From NCBI RefSeq assembly GCF_029784135.1, contig NC_073745.1, positions 311,316,258 to 311,380,257 of the forward strand: a stretch of 64,000 nucleotides of DNA, given 5' to 3'. The notes beneath the pieces were generated by a model. The model worked only from the letters and a program-made list of their open reading frames with translations, searched no databases and was not told the DNA's origin. The stretch's first letter is position 1. The number at the start of each line of letters is the position of its first letter. Source of the stretch: Toxorhynchites rutilus septentrionalis (taxonomy: Eukaryota; Arthropoda; Insecta; Diptera; Culicidae). Both the position numbers and the translations under genes were made by a program. Below are positions 37,128-48,479 of the stretch, one piece after another.

Positions 37128-37486
37128 ATGAAGTTTGCAACCGTGGTGTTGATTGCGATCACCATCGTCAGCGTCGGATGGAAGACTTGTGGTAAATCTT
37201 GATTTTTTGTTCATTATCGAAATCGTATTGAAGAACGGTGCTTCTCTCCTGCATTTTCTTTCTCCCGCACGCTTCAGCCGTTCAAGTTGGCAGATCTAAT
37301 GAAGTGTTCCGATTTTGCGCGCCACTCTGTGAACCAACCTGTAGAACGCGGAATGCGAGGAACCGACTGTGTAGCCACATGTGTAGGATTGGATTCACCT
37401 GTATTCCGGGCTATGTCCGGAATGGGCTCGGACTCTGTGTACCTCCTTCCAGTTGTATTGTTAAGAAGAAACGAAATATCAGCTGA
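37128..37486 (+). CDS. Secreted TIL-domain (trypsin inhibitor-like) cysteine-rich protein
   Basis: Two exons, 37128-37191 and 37278-37486, are joined across an 86-bp GT-AG intron in phase 1 and give 90 residues. Residues 1 to about 21 (MKFATVVLIAITIVSVGWKT) form a signal peptide. The mature part has the TIL pattern: NEVFRFCAPLCEPTC, a middle CSHMC, GFTCIPGYVRN, and a closing GLCVPPSSC. TIL proteins are small serine-protease inhibitors acting outside the cell, as in venom, saliva and haemolymph. The standard fold has ten cysteines; this one has eight in the mature part, lacking the first (Gly in the G-R-S-N-E string) and the seventh (Phe in GFTC). The gene is nested in an intron of the Zasp66-like gene, on the same strand. 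Inhibitory activity and target are inferred from family only. Confidence 0.8.
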
Positions 37487-39453
37487 GCTGGGAAGATTAA
37501 TCTCACGTTAATTCATTTGTCTTGTCATTATTAAGCCATAGTTTTAGTGATAAGAACACAACAGTAATACGACATAGTAGAAAACCCAACCCAGTTTGGT
37601 TCGTAATCAAGAACCAATCGGTAGTGAAGAGGTAACAACTTCATCACTTCAACCGCAATCGTTTCGTAACGTTTGCTAGCACCGAAGTCACGTGACTTTC
37701 CTCAATGCATAGAAAGCCTGTAAGATGATATGAAATTCAGAAAACCGGCTCGTTACATCCCAAAACGAACAATGATATTGCAACTGTCAACCACTTAACT
37801 ATCACTGAAAATGTGTTCAACTTGTTGCGTTTCAAAATCAGGTCAAATGAAACTCTATGCAAAACAAAGTACATTATCCAGAATCTATCCAGTCTTTTTC
37901 TTAACAAATTTCCACAGAGCTAATGGTAGGGCTTCTACACACTTCACACGACCACGAAGTTCGTGAATTTGACCGCAGTGTGGTTATGAAATACGTTTCA
38001 TCATTCATAACGACCTCATCTTATTTCGTCAACAAATTCTTCTTGGGCGTTCCTTTGCCTCCAAATTATGCTCCGCGTTATTGAAAGATACAACTCAGAT
38101 ACAACATTTGTCTTGAAGCTTTTCAAACGACACTTTTCTTTGCTTTCTGGACATTGTATGACTTCAGCCAATTCCATCGCGTCCCTCGATGACAGATAGG
38201 TTCCGTTCGAAAAGAGCCACCATTTTCGAATGAGATGATGAATGAAACAAAATCATTCAAATGGAATTGGAATAGAAATTGAAACTGGATTAAAGCTCAA
38301 CCTCAATAGCTCAATCGAAATCCTTGAAGAATTATCTTCTCAGCAGATAATCATACGAGATTTTTCTGTGTTGAGGCAGATCTCACAGCAGACCCGTTTA
38401 TACCCTAGATTGAAGGGCCTGAAGTATCGGCTGAGCCTAATTGGTTTGTTCTGTTGTCTGGATTTAAAATCAGTCTTCAGAATGCAACGCGGTGCTGTTG
38501 CATAACAAGTTTTTTGTACTCAGTTGAGCTCTCACTCCCTGTAAACACAAGCGCTCAGGTGAATTAGCACGCTCCGAAACACAGATCAAATGTGTTGTTG
38601 TTAGCTCCATTTTTGCACCGAGTTTTGCACCGTCTTTTGCACCTATTTCTATACCTGTTTTACACCGCGCTTGAATTTGCTTTGCTTTCACTGTTGAGTT
38701 ATTATTCTTCACACAAGCGTACCGTTCAGAATTTTATTTCGTACGCTTAAGGTATATGATGCAGAAAACAGATCTCAACATTATGCAGATGGGTTATTTG
38801 GTTGATATTTTTAATAAAATAGTTCAATATGCTTTTAAGCTTTCTACTTTGGTACTTATTTGATTGAAAACATAAAAAAATCATCGAATATAACACTTTT
38901 CAAATCAAGCGATTAAGAATCAAACCGAATCAAACACTATTCATGAAAAAAAAACAAATTTCGGACAAATTGAATTCAAATTTCTGACACTTTATTTTGT
39001 GATTTTTTGAACGAAAATTACATTACACTTGATTATATTTTTATAATCAACTGCGAAACTCTTACCAAGCAATCACAGTAACCTGATAACGATGATGAGA
39101 ACTGATGAAACACGGGAGAAATTTAAGTATTGATGAACGGGTAGATTCTACGTACTCACCCTGAGCAAACGTCAAACACAAACGATAATGAGTAGTGCTG
39201 TTGAATTTTTTCCTACTATGTAATAATACAAATGTAATTTTCAAATGAAGTGATAGTGAAACCAAGGGATTACTCTAAAGAAGCAATTGTGATATTGATT
39301 CTATAGTTATATCATCAGTGCATTAATCAATTCAAGATATTAGAACAAAGTGTCCGAAATATGATTCAGAAAGGTATATGGTAGGTATGGAGGTTGCATG
39401 GAACGAGCGAAGAAAAACAGGCGCTAGAATTCGATGTATGTGTGTGTATAAAA
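37487..39453. other. Intronic stretch, nothing recognised
   Basis: Small ORFs (38242-38505 plus, 38470-38712 minus) have no family features. The minus-strand frame reflects a short repeated TTTTGCACCGAG-like pattern near 38607-38645. Confidence 0.4.
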
Positions 39454-39719
39454 TGTGCTCTCGTGCCCGAGTGGTTAGCGTCACACCTAACATGCAGGGG
39501 GTTCGGGTTCGACTCCCGTTCTGGTCGGGGGAATTTTTCACCAAAGAAATTGCACTGTGGTCACGCGTATTCTAGACCTTGCCACTCAGAATGCATTCAA
39601 GGTGTTTTATTTGGCGTAGACATTTCAACTAAGTACTAATAAAAATGGCGCAAGTAACATTACGTTGAGACGGCGGAGTTCCTCTGGGAACGTGAGTGCC
39701 ATTTAAGAAGAAGAAGAAG
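39454..39719 (+). mobile_element. tRNA-derived SINE, copy 2
   Basis: Same family and orientation as 27339-27617, with a GCCCGAGTGGTTAGCGTCAC head, a GGTTCGACTCC B box and a (GAA)n tail. It lacks about 12 bp of body after the AAAGAAATT block. Confidence 0.85.
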
Positions 39720-40845
39720 TGTGAATAAAATTAGGCATCACACAAATGAGAAGCGATGTTTAGTATCTGAATTCTGCGCTGTGTTCATTCGGCGCTCTCG
39801 TGTTTATGAATTTGGTACTCTTCGTACCAAGAGAGAATACGTGTTTGTTAGGATCGCTCGTTGATGAAAATTATACTCAAACGATTCATCAGTCATCCAA
39901 CTAGTTATCAGACGGCAGCGAGGCTTTCCATATGGCATTTCTCAAGGTCGAGCGTTTGGTTTAGTTTTCCAAATTGAAAAAAAATGGAGGATGTATATCG
40001 CATACAGTGGTGCAATTTATTTCGGTGGATGCACCGCTTGGATTATCCTGCCATCTGTTGGAGAGTGCTTCTATGTTTTACAACACATAATGTTTGCATC
40101 TTTACAGAGGTGTTAGTTTAAAATTTCGAAAGGTTTTATGTTATGTTTTATGAAATTATGTTTGGGGTGCAAGTATTTAAGCGTTAATACCTCATTGCCG
40201 GTTGTATGAATCACTCCATTAGAAAGATGCATGAGTGATGTTACTAATTGATCCAAAAATTTGTTTCAATAACTTATAAATTGCTTTGAAAGCAAACTAT
40301 TGGAATTAAAAAAACTATTCATATTGTGCCTATTTGAAAGTCCATATACACCAAGATTGGTCAGAGGTTGATGGCCCGTCGGCTAGCCGTGAAAGCACAA
40401 TAAATATTCTGCTCCCCCTAGCGGAATTCAGCTTCATGATAGCAAAAATCGTGTTGAAAAAAACGTGCAAAATTACTTTGCCTCAGAATGAATTCTCAGA
40501 ATATGAACGATGCAAGCATAGTACAGAGCTTGCACTGACGAACAAAGTAGAAGGAAAATGTCAAATAGAACGTATCGCGTCGGTTTTCTTGCCGATAGCT
40601 TTTTGTTAGGAGAGCGTTGATCACTGAGACTAACAGTCGCAATGTATGTAAATAAAAAACATATGACTTAATTTCGGACGTGTTAGAAAATGTGACTACT
40701 TTCTAATCGAATTTCTGACTTTTTTCGTTTACACAATATCTTTTGGAGCTGGGACCGACACTGATATTGTGCAAGCACTCATTTTGCGGACTGAGTGGAA
40801 AACGTAGCAAAAACAGTGTGGGACTCAATGTGTCCAAAATTTCAA
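39720..40845. other. Intronic stretch, nothing recognised
   Basis: The ORF at 40334-40609 shows no recognisable domain. Confidence 0.4.
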
Positions 40846-40849
40846 GTTA

Positions 40850-41114
40850 CATATGAGGGGCTTAGAATGAAAGGGGTGTAAGTGATTTCATCGATTTATC
40901 TACATCGACTCTCTCTTTTGGTCATAACTAAGCTGCAAATACATTCCCAGCTGTATTTGACAATGCGGAAGACAGGTCAGAGCCTCATCTATCGGATTCT
41001 ATAGCAAACTCAAATTGGAACGTTTTTGCAGTTGAGTTATTGACTGAAGAAAAAGTTGAGGAAGAGAAATCGATCATGTCACTTACACCCCTTGCATTCT
41101 AAGCCCCTCATATG
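40850..41114. mobile_element. MITE with about 55-bp TIRs
   Basis: The ends CATATGAGGGGCTTAGAATG and the following AAAGGGGTGTAAGTGA are repeated in inverse at 41060-41114 with few mismatches. No ORF. A related half-copy occurs near 50511-50660. Confidence 0.8.
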
Positions 41115-41205
41115 TGATGATTTACTCTTACTCACCTTTTGGTGTTTTCTTGAATCACACAAACTCCTAAACCATGAATCTCTGACCAGTTTCATCAATC
41201 AGTGC

Positions 41206-41561
41206 TTAACACGTTGAGTGCCACGCGGTTTTATAGCGACTTTCCCGTCAGGCAGCGCGCGCGCCTGTATCGTGTACAGAAGTGCGAAGGGCAAAATTGA
41301 CAGATTAGAAAGCTCGGTGCCAGTCATGATCTGAACGGAAAGCTCGATGTCAGTCACCGATGACTGACATGGCACTCAACGTGTTAATAAAAATCATTAA
41401 AGTTTTCTGGAAAAAAATCAATGTTTACCTTGATTATCATATTTTATATTGTCAGTCATCGGTGACTGACACGACCTGAACGGAAAGTTCGGTGTCAGTC
41501 ACGATCTGAACGGAAAGCTCGGTGTCAGTCACCGGTACTGACATGGTACTCAACGTGTTAA
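41206..41561. mobile_element. TTAA-bounded MITE-like element with duplicated right end
   Basis: The left end TTAACACGTTGAGTGCCA (41206) is matched by the inverse TGGCACTCAACGTGTTAA ending at 41387. A second right end, TACTCAACGTGTTAA, finishes at 41561. The interior holds repeats of GAACGGAAAGCTCGRTGTCA and GTCAGTCACCGRTGACTGAC-like palindromes. The TTAA boundary suggests piggyBac-type mobilisation. Confidence 0.6.
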
Positions 41562-42794
41562 AGCGCATCATGATTAATTCCTACAATCGACACTTCCATG
41601 CCGATCTTAAAATCGTACCAAAGCCACCATGTACCGATCCATGATGCCAGCTTGTTCATAACATGATGTTTGCCAGTTCTAAAAACAGGCCGGATGGTTG
41701 ACCGGCTGAAAGGTGCAGCAATGAAATTATTTGTCGAGTTCGGCGACTCTGTAGGTTGTACACTATTGTATTGTATTGTTGTATTGCTAGCCCGCGACTG
41801 GACTCTCGTGGAGAACTGTTTGAAGACGATTGATTCATGTCACCTCAGTCAAAAGTTAGCCCGTATATGATAAATGAATTCCATTGTACGGAGACAGCTG
41901 ATGCAGATAATCCGTTACAAATATTCTAGTGGCTTCCATCCGTTTTTAGCAGTTCACAGCTGTATCACGAATTAATAAGCAGTAATATGTGAGAATACCG
42001 GCAATATCCTTAGGCAAAACATATACATATTGTGAAACATACCTTCAAAATTACTTCAAACGTTGTCTAACTGAATTCACTGGCACTCACTATTCAAACC
42101 AGTACTTGAAATTACTTCTATTTTCAATATTGTAATATCTGACAATTGAAATAACGAAATGTACCAAAGCAATCGATTATACTGCATGTAGGACTGTTGC
42201 CCTCCTCCATGCGTTTATCCAAAACCTTTTCTGGTTATTTATTGGTTGGCTACTGGGTCCCCTCAGTAGCCAACATAGGCTCAGAGACTGATTGTCATGT
42301 TAAAATTCAAACGATTTAAACTGAAAACACAATTGAATAAGTTACTCTCCGTCTGGAATATCGAAGGGCCAATGTAATGTAGATTTAGATATAGATAAAC
42401 TACCATTTGTAAAACTAAAAATAAAAAAAACCTGTGTTCTAAAATCAAAGCTACTCAAATCAGTACTTCAAAACGAATAGAACCAGAGTACAATTGCATG
42501 TGTCTGATTTCATCACTATTGTTCTAATAAACAACCGAAACTCTCAAATGAAGAGAACTAACCCGCTGTTGGTTGTGTCTAACAGTCCACAATACGAAAA
42601 CCAAGTTTACTAAAGTTCTTTCCGTTCATATGTTTTACTTTTTTTATGATTGTAACCTGCGCGTGTTATCACCATCTATTTTTTCTCTCGATCACCTATA
42701 AAATCCTTCAAACCACCACCGCTAAATAAAATATATACAAAAAAAAACTCCCGTCGCCTGTAAAATCAACCACCAACAACAACCACAACAACAG
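41562..42794. other. End of the last long intron of the Zasp66-like gene
   Basis: No repeat or gene recognised. It ends with CAACAACCACAACAACAG as acceptor. Confidence 0.5.
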
Positions 42795-42936
42795 CTACAA
42801 GAAAACCGTCGTCTTTGATCCGAGCAAGAGTGAAACCTATCGTGCCCTGCAGGAGGGAGCTGGTGAGGGACTCCAGGAAGTGACCACGCCAATCCAGCCA
42901 CGTACCTTCCAGCCGAACCGCTTGGTACCAGGAAAG
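42795..42936 (+). CDS. Zasp66: Zasp66-like protein, coding exon 4
   Basis: 142 nt. The first base completes the split codon from 27189 (15.6 kb upstream), and the exon ends in phase 0 at GGAAAG before GTGAGT. It encodes YKKTVVFDPSKSETYRALQE followed by a Gly/Glu-rich stretch and QPRTFQPNRLVPGK. These resemble the Drosophila Zasp66 C-terminal half (KKTVVFDP, YRALQE). Confidence 0.85.
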
Positions 42937-43001
42937 GTGAGTCTACTGTTGCTGGTATGCATCGTGTGTCCTTCTATTGCTCACTTCTCTATGCCTTCCA
43001 G

Positions 43002-43142
43002 AAACCAAACGCGAATCACCCAGCTCCCCAGCCAGAATTCGCTCAACATGTCAACTCGATGGGCGAACCGAACGAGAAGATCCAGCAGAGTGGATCTTTC
43101 AGACGTTTGATGCATCACGTGCTGGCGGAAACGGACTACTAA
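43002..43142 (+). CDS. Zasp66: Zasp66-like protein, coding exon 5 (C-terminus)
   Basis: The exon follows a 65-bp GT-AG intron (42937-43001). It encodes 46 residues beginning KPNANHPAPQPEFAQHVNSM and ending with IQQSGSFRRLMHHVLAETDY, with stop TAA at 43140-43142. The IQQSGSF(R/K)RLM tail is the feature I remember best from insect Zasp66. Confidence 0.85.
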   Translation, partial: KPNANHPAPQPEFAQHVNSMGEPNEKIQQSGSFRRLMHHVLAETDY

Positions 43143-43423
43143 GGTCCCCGAAGGGCCGCCGTCGCCACCTTAGGTTAGGCACGATAAGGAGACAGAAGAA
43201 GAATCACTGTTATTTCATTTCAATGAAGCACACCTATTTACCGGTGAATCATTAGATGCCCCTTTGTCTGTTGCGTTAATTCAATCACACTTGACACTTA
43301 ACATGTTATCTCAACAGTTTGGGGTTTGTGCTAAATGAATCTAAAGCCTTTGTTAAAAATACTCGATTTTTGAGAATTCATCCATGCACGAAGCAACATT
43401 GTTAGAAACTCGGTGTAAATAAA
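43143..43423 (+). terminator. 3' UTR and poly(A) signal of the Zasp66-like gene
   Basis: AATAAA at 43418-43423 lies about 280 nt after the stop codon, the first canonical signal downstream. Confidence 0.6.
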
Positions 43424-44480
43424 TTGCTTTCAAAGTAGCGTTATCCATTGAAATAATTTATTTTTGTCAGTTCACTAAACACATTAAAAATATTTATTAA
43501 CGGTAGCTTCATGCAGTTTTCGTTTTTTTCTGTTGATTTCTTGTAATACATTATTAAGCAAAGATTTTATCCCAAGATGATACGGGCTTCTTGATGCGGG
43601 TGAATAGATTGCACAATCAACGCATTCAAGCAAGCTTCGCGAAATAAACGGGAGAAATACGCTCGAGTGAATGTTCTAGTCAAAAACTTCGTTGAACTTT
43701 GGTGAGAAGGGAAAAAAAGATAAGTCTCACGCTTTACATAGTGACATAGATTTGGTAAAAATAAAATGGCAAAAAGTTAGCGAACACTAGTGTTACGAAA
43801 TATTTATACATTATTACTTAACTCTTAATATTCGAATCATTAATCCGCACATTGAAGAAGAAAAATATACGAGTATAGGAATTTATCTAAAGCACACTGA
43901 GACGAGAATGTGGCATTAAGTTTAATATGATAATAATCCATAAGAGGGCTTTTGTGACGAGAAAAGGATTACGAGTATAACCATCAATAAAGATTGGAAA
44001 TATATTTTCGCACTATCCATAGATAATATCCGATGTCACGTTCAACAGGTATAACCAACCTCGGCTAAGATTTGCTGCTTCAACTATTTCGCATTCATAT
44101 CTTGTTGCCATGATCAAAATCTGCCAGATAAGAGCAAGAAGTCAGTCTGCAGATTCGGGAAATCGAAGACTATGACTCACAAAAAATGGAGTTCCACTGA
44201 AGAACAGAAAGCCTACTACACCTTTGCTAATATCAAAAACCGTATCATCTCCGATCGCGCATAACACAGATTTTATTTAGATTACTCCAGCTCGAAACAC
44301 AGTAGTTTGAGCCATACGGAAGGTCCCCGTCACAGTCGCAGCCTTCCCGCCAACGGCTAGCAGTCGTCCCGGAACTGTGGTTTGGCATGGAAAACGGGTC
44401 CTCGTTACAAGGTCGTATAGCTATCGTCCATCAAGTTGTGTATGGTTACTCCAAACGGAATGCACTCAAAACATCACGAT
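43424..44480. other. Unannotated intergenic stretch
   Basis: AT-rich, with no ORF or repeat recognised. Confidence 0.4.
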
Positions 44481-44489
44481 CCCAAACCA

Positions 44490-45850
44490 CTCAGCACAAT
44501 CTAGCACCGCCGTCGTCCCTCCGCTGATTGTTCCTGCCATCCAAGGCGTTCCATTCCTGTGTCCAGAACATGTGAGGAAGCTGGTTGCTACCTCAGACAA
44601 GAACGATTACAGTACCACTTCTTTGCTTCACGAAATCGCTTGCATTAATAGTGCCGTTTACATCGACAGTGTTGGTTATACCGTACCGAACCCTGATGCC
44701 TCCGTCGTTTCTTCTTCATGCTGCTCACCAATCGTCAAACCAAAGCATATATTGTCACAATTCTTAAATATGTATTACCAAAATGTCAGGGGCATCCGCA
44801 TGAAGACGTACGAATTATTCTGGAAACTATCATCTTGCGTTTACGACAATTACGATGCTCTGACGGAAACATGACCAGACATCTCGACATCGGAGCTCAC
44901 TTCATGCTATGCCATATATCAATGAGACCGTAGGTCTGTTACTAGCAATCTTCAACGCGAAGGCGGTTAAAACGACACTTAATCACAAATCAGTAACTCT
45001 AACAGACAATGACAACCACGAGCAAGCTAATGTCTATGTCTATCTTCCAAAATCATCGGTGTATGTTCGTGGCATTTACACGATGCATAACTCGCAACCA
45101 GCGATATTTTCATTGTACACCTCATCGGTTCAGCGATTGAACTTTGGATTCCGAAAAAAATTACGTTGTGTGAGACTACAATCTTCTCTGGTTGATATGG
45201 GAGAAAGATGAAGATGTTTACGGATTGTTGCCAACGAACGCTTGCCATGGGTCTCCTTCGAATAAAAAGTGTATCAAATGAAAATGGCCGCCTTCTAGAC
45301 TTGGTATTTGTTAGCGTTATTAGCGTAGTTGAACTGATCGTGCTCCATTTGCTCAAAATTGACATACACAACATGTCGTTAGTTCTTCTCATTGGCGTAA
45401 ACAACACCTTTCTGCAACCTCCGGGGAACACAATTCAAATCGACAACTTTGATTTTCGACGTGCAAAATTGCGGAACTTGACAGAGCTGTTTCTGCCATC
45501 AACAAGATTAAGTTGTTCCTGGCGAGGACTCAGACGAGACGGTGAGCATATTTTACGACACTTTGTATGCCATCCTAGACGAGCATGCTCCACGTAGTCA
45601 ATTCAAAAGACACTCCTTCAAGGATGCTTAGAGATCATCTGAGTTGCAGAACCTTCGTAATGCAGTCCACAGATCCCGTAAGCGCTCTAGTGCGAACGTA
45701 TGCAAATCGTAACAATCTTCGTACAATTGAAACTCATTATCACGAATGTCAATCGTTCCGAAACTACATCGACCGTCTGGAGACGACTGTGAGGCGAAAA
45801 CCCTCCTATAAACCTTCACGAATAGGTTTGAAATTACGGCGCACCTTCTT
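44490..45850 (+). pseudogene. Non-LTR retrotransposon (CR1/Jockey-like) endonuclease region, decayed
   Basis: Successive plus-strand frames carry pieces of a LINE ORF2. MYYQNVRGIRMKTYELFWK, followed by DALTET, matches the start of the APE-type endonuclease (YQNVRGLRTK...LTETWL) near 44770-44875. NENGRLLDLVFVS near 45275-45310 matches its C-terminal (G.LLDLVF) block. FDFRRAKLRNL near 45450-45480 matches the linker before the reverse transcriptase. At least four frame changes separate the pieces, and the reverse transcriptase does not follow. A SINE lies just beyond the truncation point. Confidence 0.65.
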
Positions 45851-45856
45851 ATTCAT

Positions 45857-46120
45857 TTCTTCTTGAATGACGTTAACGTTCCCCGTGGAACTTTTGCCGT
45901 CTCAACGTATACATTAATTAGCGTCATGTATTAATACTTAGTTGAAATTTCTCAAGCCAAATAACACGCCTTGAATGTATTCCGAGGGGCAAGCTCTAGA
46001 ATACGCGTGACCACAGTGCAAGTCGAAAGAAATTTCTTTGACGAAAACCCCCGGCCAGAACGGGAATCGAACCCGATCACCCGGCAATGTGAGACACTAA
46101 CCACTCGGCCACGGGTACAC
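45857..46120 (-). mobile_element. tRNA-derived SINE, copy 3
   Basis: Minus-strand copy. The tail region (TTCTTCTTGAATGACG) is at the left and the tRNA-like head (GGCCGAGTGGTTAGTGTCTC in reverse) ends near 46120. It is more diverged than copies 1 and 2, with a decayed GAA tail. Confidence 0.85.
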
Positions 46121-46399
46121 GCCACATTCTTCTTATTCATTTACATAATGTAAAACTGAAAAGAGACTGAAGTCTCATATTACTAATTAGAAATAAATAA
46201 ATATATCTGGATTATGTCTTTGATTTCTATGTAGGGAATCGCACTACGAAAAATGTAACGATTCACGAGAGATTTCAAACGCATATTACTCAAAATCGTT
46301 ATTGCGACATGTGTTGTGTTATATATCAGGAAATTTATTCAGCAATTATTTACTTCAAACACAAACAAAAAATATAGTAAAAAAGTGATGAACTTGACG

Positions 46400-46735
46400 A
46401 TTAAAACGGGTATGTTTTTTTCGAGTGGACTAACTACTCACTTTTTCCTCCCCGACGCAACAAGCAATCTTTTTGCCTGCAACTCGGCGTTAGCTCACAA
46501 TGTGAGTCGATGCGTATCACGAGTTATTCTTCATTTTTCGGACAAACAGGCATTTATAAGTTGGCAGAATCAATGGAGGGATGATCTTGAAAGTTGGTTT
46601 TACTCTATAAACCAAAGTTTAATTCGTAATTCGGGTTCAATTCACGTCTGTATCGTGTAGGTCTTGCTAGTAACAATTCATGTAATTGTGGTCCAGGATG
46701 TCATAATATCGAGCATGTTGTTTGATTATGAAAAA
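46400..46735 (+). pseudogene. C-terminal remnant of a LINE ORF2
   Basis: The frame at 46316-46660 contains an AFISWQNQWRD string like the WQ..W motif after the reverse transcriptase/RNase H of I/Jockey-type LINEs. In an adjoining frame (about 46666-46722), SCNCGPGCHNIEHVV matches the C.CG......EH zinc-knuckle end. It may be the far end of the element whose endonuclease lies at 44.5-45.8 kb, or an independent copy. Confidence 0.5.
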
Positions 46736-46739
46736 AATG

Positions 46740-47920
46740 CAAATAATGAATTTAACTGGCTGTGAATTAGAAGTTCGAAAGGGTATACTCACTCTTATCA
46801 GATTATGATAGTTTGAGTAGTCGCGACGTTGGCACGGTTCGTAAAAAATATACGCTTGGCGCCTGCAGCGCTGACTCGGATTACTTGGCTTGTCGCCGCC
46901 CGTTCTTGACATTATCGGGAAATTAGAAATTGTTAAGTTTTACTAATCTTATCGTTAGTTTTCATAAGTTCTCAACCCTGTTCCCCTACTTTTATAAATT
47001 TGCGAAGATATACATACGTAAATATTACAAACCTGTCCATATTCCCTCCATTATATGTCCAAGCGAGTAATCATCGAAAAAATGTTCTACTTTTCGGTCT
47101 GTTTTAATTTTAGTAAAAATATTGACAAATATTCGGCCGATTAATATACAGTATATTGAAATGCAAGAAACGGTATTTAAATTTGGAAAAACATGAGTTT
47201 CGAAAGATATAATTAAAGTTCTTCTTTATATGTCCGTTTTTCCCCACCTCCCCTACTTATAAAACATTAAACCTTGATAGCGTGTATTAGTTATTGTTAC
47301 TTAAACAGAAGCCCCAACAGAATGCAAACGATACCAAAGTGCAGTCGCAGGCCACTGAGATACTATGCGCACGTAACCACTGTGATGTCGCCGGACGCCA
47401 AAGTGGTAATATTATGTTCCCCATATGTGTGTTCCTTAGAAGCTCGCTTCACTTCCTTGAATGCACTTGTCCATTCTCCTTTTTCCTTTCACAAACATAA
47501 GCAGAACTTAGCACCCAATAAGGTCAGTTCACTACAGCAGTTACATGAACTTCCCAAGAGATCACTCATGGCCATAGGATACTCAATATACATCACCTGG
47601 CTATAAAGTTATGACAACCCCCTTCAAACATTGTTCCGGACAACGTGGCAACGAAGGAGAAAATGCTATTTTTATCTATAATATATTTCTGTAGTCATAG
47701 ATTTATTTGATCTAGGCTTATATTTATGTAGATCTTAACTATTTAGACTTGTGTTCAAAAATGATAAATTGTTACATCTTATCTTCTTCTACATAATTGA
47801 ATAAACAGAAGAAAAGGGTAGTAATGGCTTTAATGGTATTTTTGTGTACATTTTTGAACAGAATGTGGTTCCGGATTCTACCACGTTATCTCATCTAACC
47901 CGTTTAAAGGATACGAGTTC
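46740..47920. other. Unannotated intergenic stretch
   Basis: The ORF at 47274-47606 has no recognisable family features. Confidence 0.4.
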
Positions 47921-47924
47921 ATAC

Positions 47925-48400
47925 AGGAAACTGAAAGCGATGGAGAATTGATTTTTTTTTCGAACGAAGCTGGATGGTAACCACTGGCAGGGAATCTGCT
48001 ACTTCACGTCCCCACCAAGAAGGTTCGACGAGAAGTACGTCTCCCATACCATGTTTTCAAAGAAGGTGCTTCTGTGAATAACAATCACCGAAAACAGGAT
48101 ATCAAAACCACTCTTCTTCCAGTCGAAACTTGTGGTGAACGGGGAGATTTACAGCACAAAGCGCATGCCGGAAGGTGCATCCTTCATCCAAAAATATCAT
48201 CCGGACGAGGATTTGATGTTTGACCGGACCTGGCATCCGCCCATTACGCGACGAAGTCGCTGGAGGAGGTGTACCGCTCGAAGATAGATGTTGTTCCGAA
48301 GTCCGCCAACCCTCCGAACGTCCCCCAGCTACGTCCCAACAAGAATTTATGGGCAAACCTGAAGCGGAGGGTCTACTCCAACAAAAAAAAATGGGTGGGA
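47925..48400 (+). pseudogene. Tc1/mariner transposase C-terminal remnant
   Basis: Plus-strand frames give pieces of a DDE/D transposase with several frame changes: a substrate-side block (KLVVNGEIYSTKRMPEGASF near 48120-48190), an (AH)YATKSLEEVYRSKIDVV-like block, and NPPNVPQLRPNKNLWANLKR near 48305-48370. The last matches the NPPN.PQLRPIE.FW block of mosquito Tc1/mariner proteins, but the catalytic acidic residue position reads N. The 154-codon minus-strand frame over it is a shadow. Confidence 0.65.
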
Positions 48401-48479
48401 GATTGTTTAAAACACAATTCAAAATAATATAAAACAAAAATAAAATTTGTAGCGCACTACTATAGGCAAAAATAGTTAA

